Under the pieces are notes generated by a model. The model did no database searches and was not told the DNA's origin. It worked only from the letters and a program-made list of their open reading frames with translations. This document shows positions 9,300 to 17,393 of a DNA stretch of 31,744 nt, in pieces. A program made the translations under genes and the position numbers. Source of the DNA: Myxococcota bacterium (GTDB lineage: Bacteria > Myxococcota_C > UBA6777). How positions within the stretch are numbered: the stretch's first letter is position 1; each line of letters opens with the position of its first letter. The stretch covers positions 1 through 31,744 of the forward strand of contig CAUJFU010000299.1 of assembly GCA_963169055.1 (NCBI GenBank), in the 5' to 3' direction.

Positions 9300-9540
9300 C
9301 GCTATCTCCTTCCTGATCGTGTACTCCACAACGAACCTCGCCCTCACGGCACGCACAACACCCACCGCACAAAGCCGATCGACTTGCAGCGTTTCGCCTT
9401 CGTGTTTCCAACGTAGACTTCCTATCAAAGATTTTTGCTCGCCTCAAAAACATCTCTTGCACCGATCCCTCCCCTGCCGTCTCTCTAGCGACCAACAAAA
9501 ACGACCCTAATCCCGTAAGCATCAGAAGGAGAACAAAAGA

Positions 9541-11202
9541 ATGAAGAAGCGTAGGATCTTAATCGTTGGTGGCGTAGCAGGCGGAGCATCCGCAGCGGCA
9601 AGATTACGGCGTTTGTGCGAAGATTGCGAGATCGTGATCTTTGAGCGCGGTGCCTACGTATCTTTTGCCAACTGCGGACTACCTTATTACATCGGCGACG
9701 TTATCTCCGAAGAATCGGACCTTTTGCTTGCATCTCCGAAACTCTTTCGCGAACGCTTCAACATCGACGTTCGCCTGCACAACGAAGTCCTCGCCATCCA
9801 CCGCGAACAGCGCGAGATCACCGTCATGGATCGCACCACCCAACAAACCTACACCGAGCCTTACGATGCGCTGATCCTTTCCCCGGGCGCAAGCCCTTTG
9901 CGCCCTCGTCTCCCCGGCGTCGATCTTCCCGGCGTCTTTGCGCTTCGCACGATCCCCGATAGCCAACAGATCCGCGCTTGGATTCAGGAAAAGCAAGCCA
10001 AACGCGCCGTGATCATTGGAGCCGGATTTATCGGCCTTGAAATGGCAGAAAACCTCCATCATCGCGGCCTTTCCGTCACAATGGTCGAGATGGCTCCCCA
10101 CGTCCTGCCCATCCTCGATGACGATGTCGCTTATTATGCAGAACAGCACTTGCTTGCGCATGGCGTTCGACTTCACCTTGGCGACGGTCTGACCGGCCTT
10201 TCCCATGACGAACACCAAACCCTTGTCGTCCACACACAAAAAGGACTCCGCATCGAAGCGGATATCGTGATCCTTGCGGTCGGCGTTCGTCCTGAGACCA
10301 CACTCGCACGCGATGCGGCTCTCCAAATCGGTGAGCGCGGTGGTATCCGCGTGGACGAACACATGCAAACCAGCGATCCTCATATCTGGGCCGTTGGAGA
10401 CGCCGTTGAGGTCCAAGACACCCTCCATCGCTCAGCTCTCCTTATGCCCCTCGCTGGACCCGCCAATCGACAAGGGCGCATCGCTGCCGATCATATCATG
10501 GGCCGATCTTCAGCCTTCCGTGGCGTCCAAGCTACCGCGATCTGCGGAATCTTCGACCTTACCGTCGCCACCACAGGTTGCAGCGAAAACATCCTGCGCA
10601 AGATGGGACACCCGCACTACGAAAAGATCTACCTCCACCCAAGCCACCACGTCGGCTATTATCCCGGAGCCAAGGCGATCCACATCAAGCTACTATTCGA
10701 TACCAACGACGGACGCATCCTTGGTGCGCAAGCCATCGGTGAAGCGGGCGTAGACCGCCGCATCGACGTTCTTGCGATGGCCATCCAAATGAACGCCACC
10801 GTCTTTGATCTCGAAGAATCTGAACTCTGCTATGCCCCGCAGTATGGCGCAGCCAAAGATCCGATCAATCTCGCCGGAATGATCGCCTCCAACGTGCTCA
10901 AAAAAGATCTTCCCCTCGCTCATTGGGATCAACTCGAATCCAACGCACTCTTGCTTGATGTCCGAGAGATGCACGAAAAAACAGAAACCTTCTGCCCCGA
11001 TGCGCTGCAAATACCCTTATCCCAACTCCGCGAACGCATCCACGAACTCCCCAAAAACCAGCCGATCCGCACCTTTTGCAAATACGGCCAACGCGGTTAT
11101 TACGCAACGCGTGTCCTCTTACAACACGGCCTTGATGCCGCCAACCTTTCTGGCGGACTCTTGAGCTTCCACGCCACCCACTCCCGTCTCCACCGTACCT
11201 AA
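9541..11202 (+). CDS. CoA-disulfide/persulfide reductase with C-terminal rhodanese domain
   Basis: A 553-residue flavoprotein of the pyridine nucleotide-disulfide oxidoreductase family. Residues 1-450 have the FAD motif IVGGVAGGASAAAR, the single redox Cys in SFANCGLPYYIG (C45), which defines CoA-disulfide reductases, a second NAD(P)-binding motif VIIGAGFIGLEMAE, and the FAD motif IWAVGDAVEV. The last 90 residues are a rhodanese domain (LLDVREMHEK; active Cys in FCKYGQRG, C513). Length and architecture match CoADR-RHD enzymes such as those of Bacillus anthracis and Shewanella (NADH-dependent persulfide reductase), which use CoA at the active Cys to reduce per/polysulfides or CoA disulfide. 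AAGGAG lies 9 bases before the ATG. It is monocistronic and divergent from the lipoprotein gene. Confidence 0.95.
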   Translation: MKKRRILIVGGVAGGASAAARLRRLCEDCEIVIFERGAYVSFANCGLPYYIGDVISEESDLLLASPKLFRERFNIDVRLHNEVLAIHREQREITVMDRTTQQTYTEPYDALILSPGASPLRPRLPGVDLPGVFALRTIPDSQQIRAWIQEKQAKRAVIIGAGFIGLEMAENLHHRGLSVTMVEMAPHVLPILDDDVAYYAEQHLLAHGVRLHLGDGLTGLSHDEHQTLVVHTQKGLRIEADIVILAVGVRPETTLARDAALQIGERGGIRVDEHMQTSDPHIWAVGDAVEVQDTLHRSALLMPLAGPANRQGRIAADHIMGRSSAFRGVQATAICGIFDLTVATTGCSENILRKMGHPHYEKIYLHPSHHVGYYPGAKAIHIKLLFDTNDGRILGAQAIGEAGVDRRIDVLAMAIQMNATVFDLEESELCYAPQYGAAKDPINLAGMIASNVLKKDLPLAHWDQLESNALLLDVREMHEKTETFCPDALQIPLSQLRERIHELPKNQPIRTFCKYGQRGYYATRVLLQHGLDAANLSGGLLSFHATHSRLHRT

Positions 11203-11226
11203 CCCCCGCACCTACTCTATCCGAAC

Positions 11227-11254
11227 GTACGGCGATGTATCCATCGCGCCGTAC
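11227..11254. terminator. Hairpin between convergent genes
   Basis: Inverted repeat GTACGGCG (11227-11234) and CGCCGTAC (11247-11254). The inner bases ATG and CAT extend the stem with a small bulge. It lies in the 55-base gap between two convergent stop codons, so it could end transcription from both sides. No T-run follows on either strand, so it is not a canonical intrinsic terminator. Confidence 0.5.
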
Positions 11255-11257
11255 ACT

Positions 11258-11794
11258 TCAACACCGACGCAGCGAATAGACCCGAAACCCTGCCCCCTCA
11301 TAACGCGGTGCAGGGCCATACACCACACGGCCATCACCCTCCCATCGATGCGGCACCATCAAGGTTTGCGCGATCTGCGATACCCCCCGTTCCATCGGCA
11401 TCATCGGTAAAGCCACAGACTCCGATGCCACAAGATCCGATGCCTCCAAAGCGAATGCAACAGGCTCTTGTCCTATAGGAGCGAATGCAACGGATTGAAC
11501 CGCAGCATCCGCCTCTTTTGGAGAGCGCTCTTCTGCGTTTTGCTCCGCCACAACACGCCCCTGATCATACTCGCCCTCAACTTCGACCTCCGCTCCAAGG
11601 TGTCCTTCTAACACACCCTCGGAGATCCCTTCGGTCGCTCGCAAGATCACCCCTCCCACTGCGTTTCTCACCGCGATATCCGCATCCTCCGAAACCTTCA
11701 AGGTAAATGTCCCTGTATGCCCCCAATAACGCGCTGCATCTCCTTTGTTGTTTGGAGCCTCCCACCGCACAAGATATCCTCTGAGCTTCTCCAT
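11258..11794 (-). CDS. Hypothetical protein, beta-rich N-terminal half
   Basis: 178 residues from the ATG of MEKLRGYLVRWEAPNNKG, chosen because GGGAG lies 6 bases upstream; the frame is open 15 codons further but without support. Residues 1-75 look like a small beta-barrel domain (YLVRWE, GTFTLKV, VGGVILRAT, LGAEVEVEGEYD). A disordered Ala/Glu-rich stretch with imperfect repeats of the form SVAFAPIGQEPVAFALEAS follows, then a Tyr/Arg-rich tail. There is no signal peptide or membrane segment. No family recognised. It is divergent from the ATP-grasp gene with about 150 bases between the two starts. Confidence 0.7.
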   Translation of the reverse strand: MEKLRGYLVRWEAPNNKGDAARYWGHTGTFTLKVSEDADIAVRNAVGGVILRATEGISEGVLEGHLGAEVEVEGEYDQGRVVAEQNAEERSPKEADAAVQSVAFAPIGQEPVAFALEASDLVASESVALPMMPMERGVSQIAQTLMVPHRWEGDGRVVYGPAPRYEGAGFRVYSLRRC

Positions 11795-11849
11795 CTTTTT
11801 CTCCCTTCTCGCTTTCCTCGATCTATCCGTTCTGATCAAATCTTGTCGC

Positions 11850-11878
11850 TTGACGCTTTACCCTCTTTGTTTGATACC
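11850..11878 (+). promoter_or_regulatory. Possible sigma-70 promoter for the ATP-grasp gene
   Basis: TTGACG at 11850-11855 (5 of 6 to the -35 consensus), a 17-base spacer, then GATACC at 11873-11878 as a weak -10. It lies 65 bases before the chosen ATG at 11943. The -35 is good and the -10 is poor, so this is tentative. Confidence 0.35.
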
Positions 11879-11942
11879 CTCAAAACATCAAGAGGCAAGA
11901 CCTTAAACTCCTTCAACCCTTGTAGTGACAGAGAAAAACAAC

Positions 11943-12752
11943 ATGAAGCCGACGCCCTCTCCCCTTCTATGGCTTCTTGAATCCGAGGCATTTCCTCGCA
12001 CACACGCTCCCCTGCGCCGAGCCATCCAAGACCAAGGGCACCGCTTGTTGGATTGGTCCGATACATGGTGGTCACAGGGCTTTCCACAAGGACTTGGCGA
12101 CTCGCCCATCCTTTTTCATGGATCGTTAGAAAATGCCGATCGGATTGCCCGCTCCCTCCGATGGTTTCCGGGATCTCTTTGCCCAACGACCCAGTTTTGC
12201 TGTGCTTCGTGGTATCCAAACGCCCGACCGTGGCTTGTTCATCACACATGGCACATCGGCCCTGCCAACCAAGCGATCGCACACACTCCCGATATCGCCC
12301 ACGCTCTAGGCTCTTCCGAAAAAATCTTCATTCGCCCTGATAGCCCGCTCAAACCGTTCAGCGGTCGCGTTGTCGACGTCGCATCGCTCACACTTCCGGC
12401 CTTGGACTTTGGCTTCTATTTTGACGACGAGACCTTGCCTGTCGTCGTCGCTCCTGTCCGCCGCATTGACCGAGAATGGCGCTTTGTGATCGTCCGACAG
12501 ACCGTCATCACAGGCTCCGCTTACGATCCTGCAACACGAACCGCTTCTCCCACCCAAGACACCGACAAAGCCGCCATCCTTGCCCACGAGATCGCAACCC
12601 ACATCCCTCCTCCTGCCGATGCCTATGTCCTCGATATCTGCGAAACCGAAGGCTCCTTACGACTACTCGAACTCAATCCTTTCGGTGGTGCCGACCTTTA
12701 CGCATGTGACCCCCACGCGATCGTGTCTGCCCTATCCTTCGCGTTCTCTTAG
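11943..12752 (+). CDS. ATP-grasp domain protein, R2K (DUF4343-like) type
   Basis: 269 residues. The second half has the pattern of the compact R2K clade of ATP-grasp enzymes: FIRPDSPLKPFSGRVV (first Arg/Lys nucleotide contact), a strand with EWRFVIVRQTVITGSAY, and the metal-binding C-terminal motif LRLLELNPFGGADLYACD with conserved Glu-x-Asn. The family is predicted to form amide or ester bonds from a carboxylate and ATP, often in peptide tagging or in phage-related settings; the substrate here is unknown. The ATG at 11943 is preferred, though a GTG at 11925 in the same frame is possible; neither has a strong ribosome site. The last 21 bases overlap the 3' end of glpD on the other strand. Confidence 0.8.
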   Translation: MKPTPSPLLWLLESEAFPRTHAPLRRAIQDQGHRLLDWSDTWWSQGFPQGLGDSPILFHGSLENADRIARSLRWFPGSLCPTTQFCCASWYPNARPWLVHHTWHIGPANQAIAHTPDIAHALGSSEKIFIRPDSPLKPFSGRVVDVASLTLPALDFGFYFDDETLPVVVAPVRRIDREWRFVIVRQTVITGSAYDPATRTASPTQDTDKAAILAHEIATHIPPPADAYVLDICETEGSLRLLELNPFGGADLYACDPHAIVSALSFAFS

Positions 12753-14330
12753 ATGAGCCGAATAGTGTTCTTTCACCAAAGCCCAATACCTCGATGCTTC
12801 CGCCTCAAAACGCTCCGCAGACCAACCTGCTTCCAAACAAAGCTCCCGAATCTTCGGAAAGACCGATTCTCCGCCGTCTTTCAGCACCAAACCAAGGCGA
12901 GTCCGCCGCATCATCAAGTCATCAAGATGCTCTACCCACTCCTCCGTCAGGGCCACACGCACACGTGCAGGAGTCACCGTCGTCGTCGCAAACGCGGTAT
13001 CATCAGGGTGCCGATACACCCCAAACTGCCGAGCTTTCGCACCATACGCAGTACGTTCCCACACAGAAACCGTCGCCTCTTCGCTCGTCGCGGCAACAGC
13101 AGAGATCGGCAGATCAAACGAATGCCCTTTCAACCGCCGCAACGACGGAAACAACGGGCCAAGCAGATGCAGCGCACGCACCGCATCACGGCGAAAAGTC
13201 GTCAACTTCCCCCCTGCAACGGTCAACAGCCCATCCTGATAATGGATATGGATATCGCGTGGCTCTTTATAAGTGTTCTTCTTGCCTGCACTCACGATCG
13301 GGCGTATCCCCGCCCACGTCGACAAGATATCGCGCTCTGAGATCGGCTTGTGTGGAAAGATATAACGAACAGCTTCCAACAAATAACGTTGTTCTTCCTG
13401 CGAGATCGCCGTCAGTTGTTCGGTACGCACTGCATCATCTGCTTCGGTCGTTCCGACAAAAGTACATCCTTCCCAAGGAACAAGATACACACTGCGCCGA
13501 TCTTCGGGATGATCGAAGACCAACACTTCGGGAACAGAGAGCGTTTCTTTTGAAAAGACCAGATGACTTCCGCGCAAAGGCCGCATCATCGGTCGCAATC
13601 CGCGCTGCTCTCGCAAACGGTCTGCCGCAAAGCCCGTTGCGTTGACCACAGCCCGACAGGTCAGCGTATAACGCGCCCCACCGAGACCGTCTTCGACCAA
13701 CACTTCGGTTTTTTCCCCAAGATACCGCGTTTCTAAAACGCGCACATAATTCAGCGCTCGCCCCCCTGCCTCCGTCCCATCGTGTAGATTGCGCAAGACG
13801 ATGCGCACATCATCCGTCAGCGCGTCCTCATAAGAAAACCCCGCACAAAGGCCCTCTTTGCGCAGGTCTGGAAACATCGAAAACAACGCTTCTTTGCGAA
13901 AGCGCTTGTGCCGCGTATGCCGAGAAAAACGGTCGTAGATCCACAATCCCAACGCAAAGATGAATTGGCGCCAACGGGAGTAGGCCGGCACCACAAAAGC
14001 TTGCGGCGCGATCAGACTCGGAAGCTCCACCAACAGCTTTTCTCGCTCACGCACCGAATGATAGGTGATATCAAATCGCCCTGTCTGGAGATACCTTAGT
14101 CCGCCGTGGATCATCTTGGAAGAACAAGAAGAAGCACCCCACCCAAAGTCCATCCCTTCAAGCAACGCCACCCGCAGACCCGACATCGCCGCTTCCCGAA
14201 ATATACCCGTCCCCAAGATCCCGCCACCCGCGATCACGATATCGGGTGGATGGGCTTGCATCTCTTCGAGCAGACCTTGGCGGTCTTTCGATGATCGTGA
14301 TGGCTCCGAAGCTTCCGCTGTCTGGTGCAT
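12732..14330 (-). CDS. glpD: FAD-dependent glycerol-3-phosphate dehydrogenase
   Basis: A 532-residue flavoenzyme that oxidises glycerol-3-phosphate to dihydroxyacetone phosphate and passes electrons to quinone at the membrane. The N-terminus has the dinucleotide motif IVIAGGGILGTGIFREA (G35-x-G37-x2-G40) and the family signature SSCSSKMIHGGLRYLQ. Further on are FVGTTEADD, ILSTWAGIRPIVS and GGKLTTFRRDAV, all characteristic of GlpD/GlpA. The C-terminal helical domain is present, and length is close to GlpD (about 500) plus a polar leader. AAGGA lies 9 bases before the ATG, which is 18 bases after the stop of the upstream alkyl-DHAP-synthase-like gene, so the two are co-transcribed. The product, DHAP, is the precursor for ether-lipid synthesis. 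Confidence 0.93.
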   Translation of the reverse strand: MHQTAEASEPSRSSKDRQGLLEEMQAHPPDIVIAGGGILGTGIFREAAMSGLRVALLEGMDFGWGASSCSSKMIHGGLRYLQTGRFDITYHSVREREKLLVELPSLIAPQAFVVPAYSRWRQFIFALGLWIYDRFSRHTRHKRFRKEALFSMFPDLRKEGLCAGFSYEDALTDDVRIVLRNLHDGTEAGGRALNYVRVLETRYLGEKTEVLVEDGLGGARYTLTCRAVVNATGFAADRLREQRGLRPMMRPLRGSHLVFSKETLSVPEVLVFDHPEDRRSVYLVPWEGCTFVGTTEADDAVRTEQLTAISQEEQRYLLEAVRYIFPHKPISERDILSTWAGIRPIVSAGKKNTYKEPRDIHIHYQDGLLTVAGGKLTTFRRDAVRALHLLGPLFPSLRRLKGHSFDLPISAVAATSEEATVSVWERTAYGAKARQFGVYRHPDDTAFATTTVTPARVRVALTEEWVEHLDDLMMRRTRLGLVLKDGGESVFPKIRELCLEAGWSAERFEAEASRYWALVKEHYSAHLREREG

Positions 14331-14348
14331 AGATCGATATCCTTGTTG

Positions 14349-15986
14349 TTAGCCTTGTTGCTCGAAAGCGCTTTGCAGGATCGGTTCACCCGCAGGAAAA
14401 AGGTTTCCGTTGGCGAAAAGCCCCTCAGGATCGGCTTTTTCCACCATCGAACGCATCCATTGTATCCCCATCGCTGATTTTTCCGCCCCAAGATAAGCTG
14501 CATGATCTTTGCCTACACCGTGTTGGTGACTGATCGTCCCACGCAAAGACAAGATCGCTTCGCTGGCTTTGGACTTCATCGCTTTCCACATCGCAAAAGT
14601 CTCTTCGGGAGTGCGTTGCAGACGAAAGAGATAAGTCGTATAGATCGCGCAGCCTGTGATGTAAAAATGCGAAAGGTGCGTATAAACAAGGATCTTTTCT
14701 CCAAAGGCGGCTGCAGCTTCTTCGAGCGCAGCCTCGATCTTTGCGACCCCTGCGCGAACTTGCGCGTAGGGCATGGCTGTTTCGAGCGTATCCACGCCCC
14801 ATCCATGATCCCACAAGGTGTTGCGCAAATACGGCCCATGAAAGCGATTCTTCTTCCAAGCCCGCCCTAGCGATTGCCCGATCCATACCCCCCCCTGCGC
14901 AGACGCCAAACGCCCCACCATCGCTCGCGTCTGCTTCACTTGTACAGATTTCCCCGTCAATCCGACGATCACAAGGCACTTTTCCTCTCGCACACCGCGC
15001 CAAGAAAGATAGCGCTCCAACCATCGGATCTGCGTCGGCTTTCCTGCAAGTGCCAACGTCACAAAGGTCTCTTTCCCCGAACTTAAGCGGAGCATCGAAA
15101 CAGGCACCCGACTCTGCACCACTTCTCGCGCAAATTCTTCTGCTTGTTCCCATCGCGGAAAAAACACGCCGTGAAAACTTTCGACATCGGGCAAAGCGCG
15201 CACACGCACCGTCGCCTCCGAGATCACACCCATCAGCCCCTCTGAACCCATCCACACTTGCCGCAGATCGACTCCCGCCGAAGAAGCCGGCAATGGCGGC
15301 AGTTCCATCTCTCCCTCGGCTGTGATCAACCGCCCGCCCGCAAACAGATCTTCGATCCGCCCGTAGTACAGGCTTTGTTGGCCGCTCGATCGTGTCGCCA
15401 CCCATCCCCCCAGTGTTGCGTACTCGTAAGATTGCGGAAAATGGCCCATGATCATCCCATGCGGGGCCAGTTGTGCCTCGATATCTGGCCCACGAACACC
15501 CGCTTCAAACCGCGCCATCTGGCTCGTTCGATCCACCGACAACAGTCGACCCATCCGTTGCATATCCATGATCACAACGGGCTTTTCACCCGCTGGCCGA
15601 TTGATATGCCCCACCACGCTCGTCCCGCCCCCATACACCACGATCCGCGCCCCCGCACGACGCGCTCCCTCCAGATGCCTTTGGATCTCTCCTTCGTCTT
15701 TTGGGTACACCACACCCTCAGGAAATTGTAGACCATGCCCTTGGCGAAAAGCCAACCAATCCGCAAAGCTCTGGCCTCGCGCATGGCTCAACCGCGCTTC
15801 CGCGCTACTATCCACCCCTTCCCATCCTGAAAAAACCTTTTCCCCCGCCCTCTTCAACGCCTCTTCCTTTGCAAGGACTGCCTGACCCTCGTGTGGCTTG
15901 CCCGTCAAACCCGACAACAACGCCAAACTCTCGCTCGACAACGCCGTCTGCGTCGACTCTTCGCCCCAACCATTCCAGCGTTTCAT
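14349..15986 (-). CDS. FAD-linked oxidase, alkyl-DHAP synthase (AGPS)-like
   Basis: A 545-residue VAO/PCMH-family flavoprotein. MKRWNGWGEES at the N-terminus is typical of alkylglycerone-phosphate synthases. The FAD-binding half has IVVYGGGTSVVGH and SYEYATLGGWVATRSSGQQ with YYGRIEDL, matching the GGWVxTRxSG and YGNIED motifs of AGPS. The catalytic half has HFYITGCAIYTTYLFR and ISHQHGVGKDH, equivalent to the AGPS SHHHGVGK motif; the middle His is Gln here. AGPS swaps the acyl chain of acyl-DHAP for a fatty alcohol, the ether-bond step, and a homologue serves ether-lipid synthesis in Myxococcus. A D-lactate or glycolate dehydrogenase-like role is possible but the motifs favour AGPS. GAGG lies 7 bases before the ATG. 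Confidence 0.85.
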   Translation of the reverse strand: MKRWNGWGEESTQTALSSESLALLSGLTGKPHEGQAVLAKEEALKRAGEKVFSGWEGVDSSAEARLSHARGQSFADWLAFRQGHGLQFPEGVVYPKDEGEIQRHLEGARRAGARIVVYGGGTSVVGHINRPAGEKPVVIMDMQRMGRLLSVDRTSQMARFEAGVRGPDIEAQLAPHGMIMGHFPQSYEYATLGGWVATRSSGQQSLYYGRIEDLFAGGRLITAEGEMELPPLPASSAGVDLRQVWMGSEGLMGVISEATVRVRALPDVESFHGVFFPRWEQAEEFAREVVQSRVPVSMLRLSSGKETFVTLALAGKPTQIRWLERYLSWRGVREEKCLVIVGLTGKSVQVKQTRAMVGRLASAQGGVWIGQSLGRAWKKNRFHGPYLRNTLWDHGWGVDTLETAMPYAQVRAGVAKIEAALEEAAAAFGEKILVYTHLSHFYITGCAIYTTYLFRLQRTPEETFAMWKAMKSKASEAILSLRGTISHQHGVGKDHAAYLGAEKSAMGIQWMRSMVEKADPEGLFANGNLFPAGEPILQSAFEQQG

Positions 15987-16105
15987 CCAAAACCTCGGCT
16001 GTATGAGAAAAAACCACGTCTCTCATGATATGAACGCCGCTCGCCCTTGCGTCAAGCACCTTTCCCCCCTCCACACCCTCCTGTGACACGTTTATGACAA
16101 TTTCT

Positions 16106-16498
16106 TCAAGTGCAAAAACCTGCGCCTCCGCCAACCAAAATACACTGCGTCGTATTTTCGCAGATATCGCAGTCTTCGTTGGTACTGCACGCTTTTGCTG
16201 CGCATTGCACTTTGCCTGTTTGACACGTTCCAGCACGACAAGATTGGCCCTTCTGACAACTTACTCCGCACCCGCCGCAATGAAGCGCATCAGACTTGGT
16301 ATCCGCACAAACCTTCGCGCAAAACGTCCGTCCCTCGGGGCAAACGCATAACTTTCCCTCGCAGCGCTGTCCCCCCGCGCAATCCTGATCCGACGAGCAT
16401 TGCGTCTCTGCGTCCAAATAGCACGCCTGCATAAACCACATCGCCACAAACACGCACACGCCCAACACACCACGCAAAACACGCCTCTCCCAAACCAT
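16106..16498 (-). CDS. Cys-rich putative lipoprotein
   Basis: 130 residues. A basic N-terminus is followed by a hydrophobic stretch ending WFMQAC, a plausible lipobox (Met-Gln-Ala-Cys). The mature part has many Cys in two motif types, CSSDQDCAGGQRCEGKLCVC and HCGGCGVSCQKGQSCRAGTC, which recur in secreted and surface proteins of Myxococcota and are probably disulfide-bonded. A third block CSTNEDCDIC ends the protein. GGGAG lies 7 bases before the ATG. Function unknown; probably displayed on the outer membrane. It follows the LuxR-type regulator gene on the same strand, 241 bases downstream. Confidence 0.8.
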   Translation of the reverse strand: MVWERRVLRGVLGVCVFVAMWFMQACYLDAETQCSSDQDCAGGQRCEGKLCVCPEGRTFCAKVCADTKSDALHCGGCGVSCQKGQSCRAGTCQTGKVQCAAKACSTNEDCDICENTTQCILVGGGAGFCT

Positions 16499-16693
16499 CC
16501 GCCTTCTCCCTCACACAACCACACCATCCCACACATTTCGCCTGACTCGATCTCGCAATCCGCAAAGAACACCGCTCAAACAAACAACAGACCCGCCCCC
16601 TTGTCAAGCAAAGCCCCGCAACACACGACAGAAACACATCCCCACACACCTCTCCACGCCCTCTCCTTCACATCCAATCCCACCCAACGCCTC

Positions 16694-16715
16694 TACTCGC
16701 TCCAATATACGAGTA
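16694..16715. terminator. Hairpin after the regulator gene
   Basis: TACTCG (16694-16699) and CGAGTA (16710-16715) form a 6-bp stem with a 10-base loop, 25-46 bases past the stop of the minus-strand regulator gene. No T-run follows. The rest of 16499-16739 is C-rich leader for the Cys-rich lipoprotein, with a perfect TTGACA at 16607-16602 (minus strand) but only a weak TTTGTT at the -10 distance. Confidence 0.3.
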
Positions 16716-16739
16716 CAATCGCCCCATCCTCGCTCCGCT

Positions 16740-17354
16740 CTACAGATGCAACAGCCCCATCCTTGCGGCGTACACAACAGCTTCCGTTCGCGTGCGTGCA
16801 TTCAACTTCCCAAGCACCGCATTCACATGAAACTTGGCTGTATGCTCGCTGATCTGGAGCCTTGCTGCGATCTCTTTGTTGGAAAGCCCTTGCGCCAAAA
16901 GATCCAACGCTTGTTCTTCGCGTGGCGTCAAGCTTTCTGGCAGTTCTTGTGTGCTTCGTGCGTTCTGTTCTTCAAGGATATCCGATGCAAAACGATCATC
17001 GATCACCGTCAACCCATGCGGGATCGCCCTTAATGTGGCGATCATCCGCTCCCCCTGACCGTCTCGAAACAACACACCTTGCGCTCCCCACCGCAACACT
17101 TCTCGCGCATCTTCCGCCGTATGCACCAATGCCAACCATGCGATATCGATCTCTTCTGCAAATGTTGCCGCAGCCTCCGTGGCCGTCCCCAGATCCCACA
17201 AAAGACCATCCCACGGGCCTTGCAAACGGGCATCTGTCCATTCCCGCGAACGCATCGCATGGATCTCTTGCACTGCAAATTCGCCGTCTCGCTCCAACGT
17301 ATAACGCAGCGCCTGACGCGCCAAAGGATCGCTCGACAACACCAACACCCTCAT
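16740..17354 (-). CDS. NarL/FixJ-type response regulator with LuxR HTH
   Basis: 204 residues from the ATG of MRVLVLSSDPLAR; GGGGAG is just upstream. The N-terminal 120 residues have a receiver fold with the phosphoacceptor Asp kept in GLLWDLGTA. The acidic pair of the first strand is reduced to Ser-Asp, and the usual Lys of the KGYLLK motif is Arg (QGVLFRDG), so it may signal atypically. The C-terminal 65 residues are a clear LuxR/GerE helix-turn-helix: LTPREEQALDLLAQGLSNKE, then AARLQISEHTAKFHVN and LGKLNARTRTEAV. No histidine kinase is adjacent. It lies 39 bases downstream of the HtrA-like protease gene on the same strand, so the two are probably co-transcribed. Confidence 0.9.
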   Translation of the reverse strand: MRVLVLSSDPLARQALRYTLERDGEFAVQEIHAMRSREWTDARLQGPWDGLLWDLGTATEAAATFAEEIDIAWLALVHTAEDAREVLRWGAQGVLFRDGQGERMIATLRAIPHGLTVIDDRFASDILEEQNARSTQELPESLTPREEQALDLLAQGLSNKEIAARLQISEHTAKFHVNAVLGKLNARTRTEAVVYAARMGLLHL

Positions 17355-17393
17355 CGCTCCCCTCTCTTCAAACCCAAGCAACCATCCCTTCGC

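Noticed and set aside
9679-10428. 249-codon minus-strand open frame
   Set aside because: Antisense to the CoA-disulfide reductase and without own signals.
12732-12752. 21-base convergent overlap of the ATP-grasp gene and glpD as a sign of misannotation
   Set aside because: Both reading frames carry family motifs close to their ends, and short convergent overlaps are common.
16579-16607. TTGACA on the minus strand as promoter of the Cys-rich lipoprotein
   Set aside because: The -35 is perfect but the -10 position reads TTTGTT, too weak to call.
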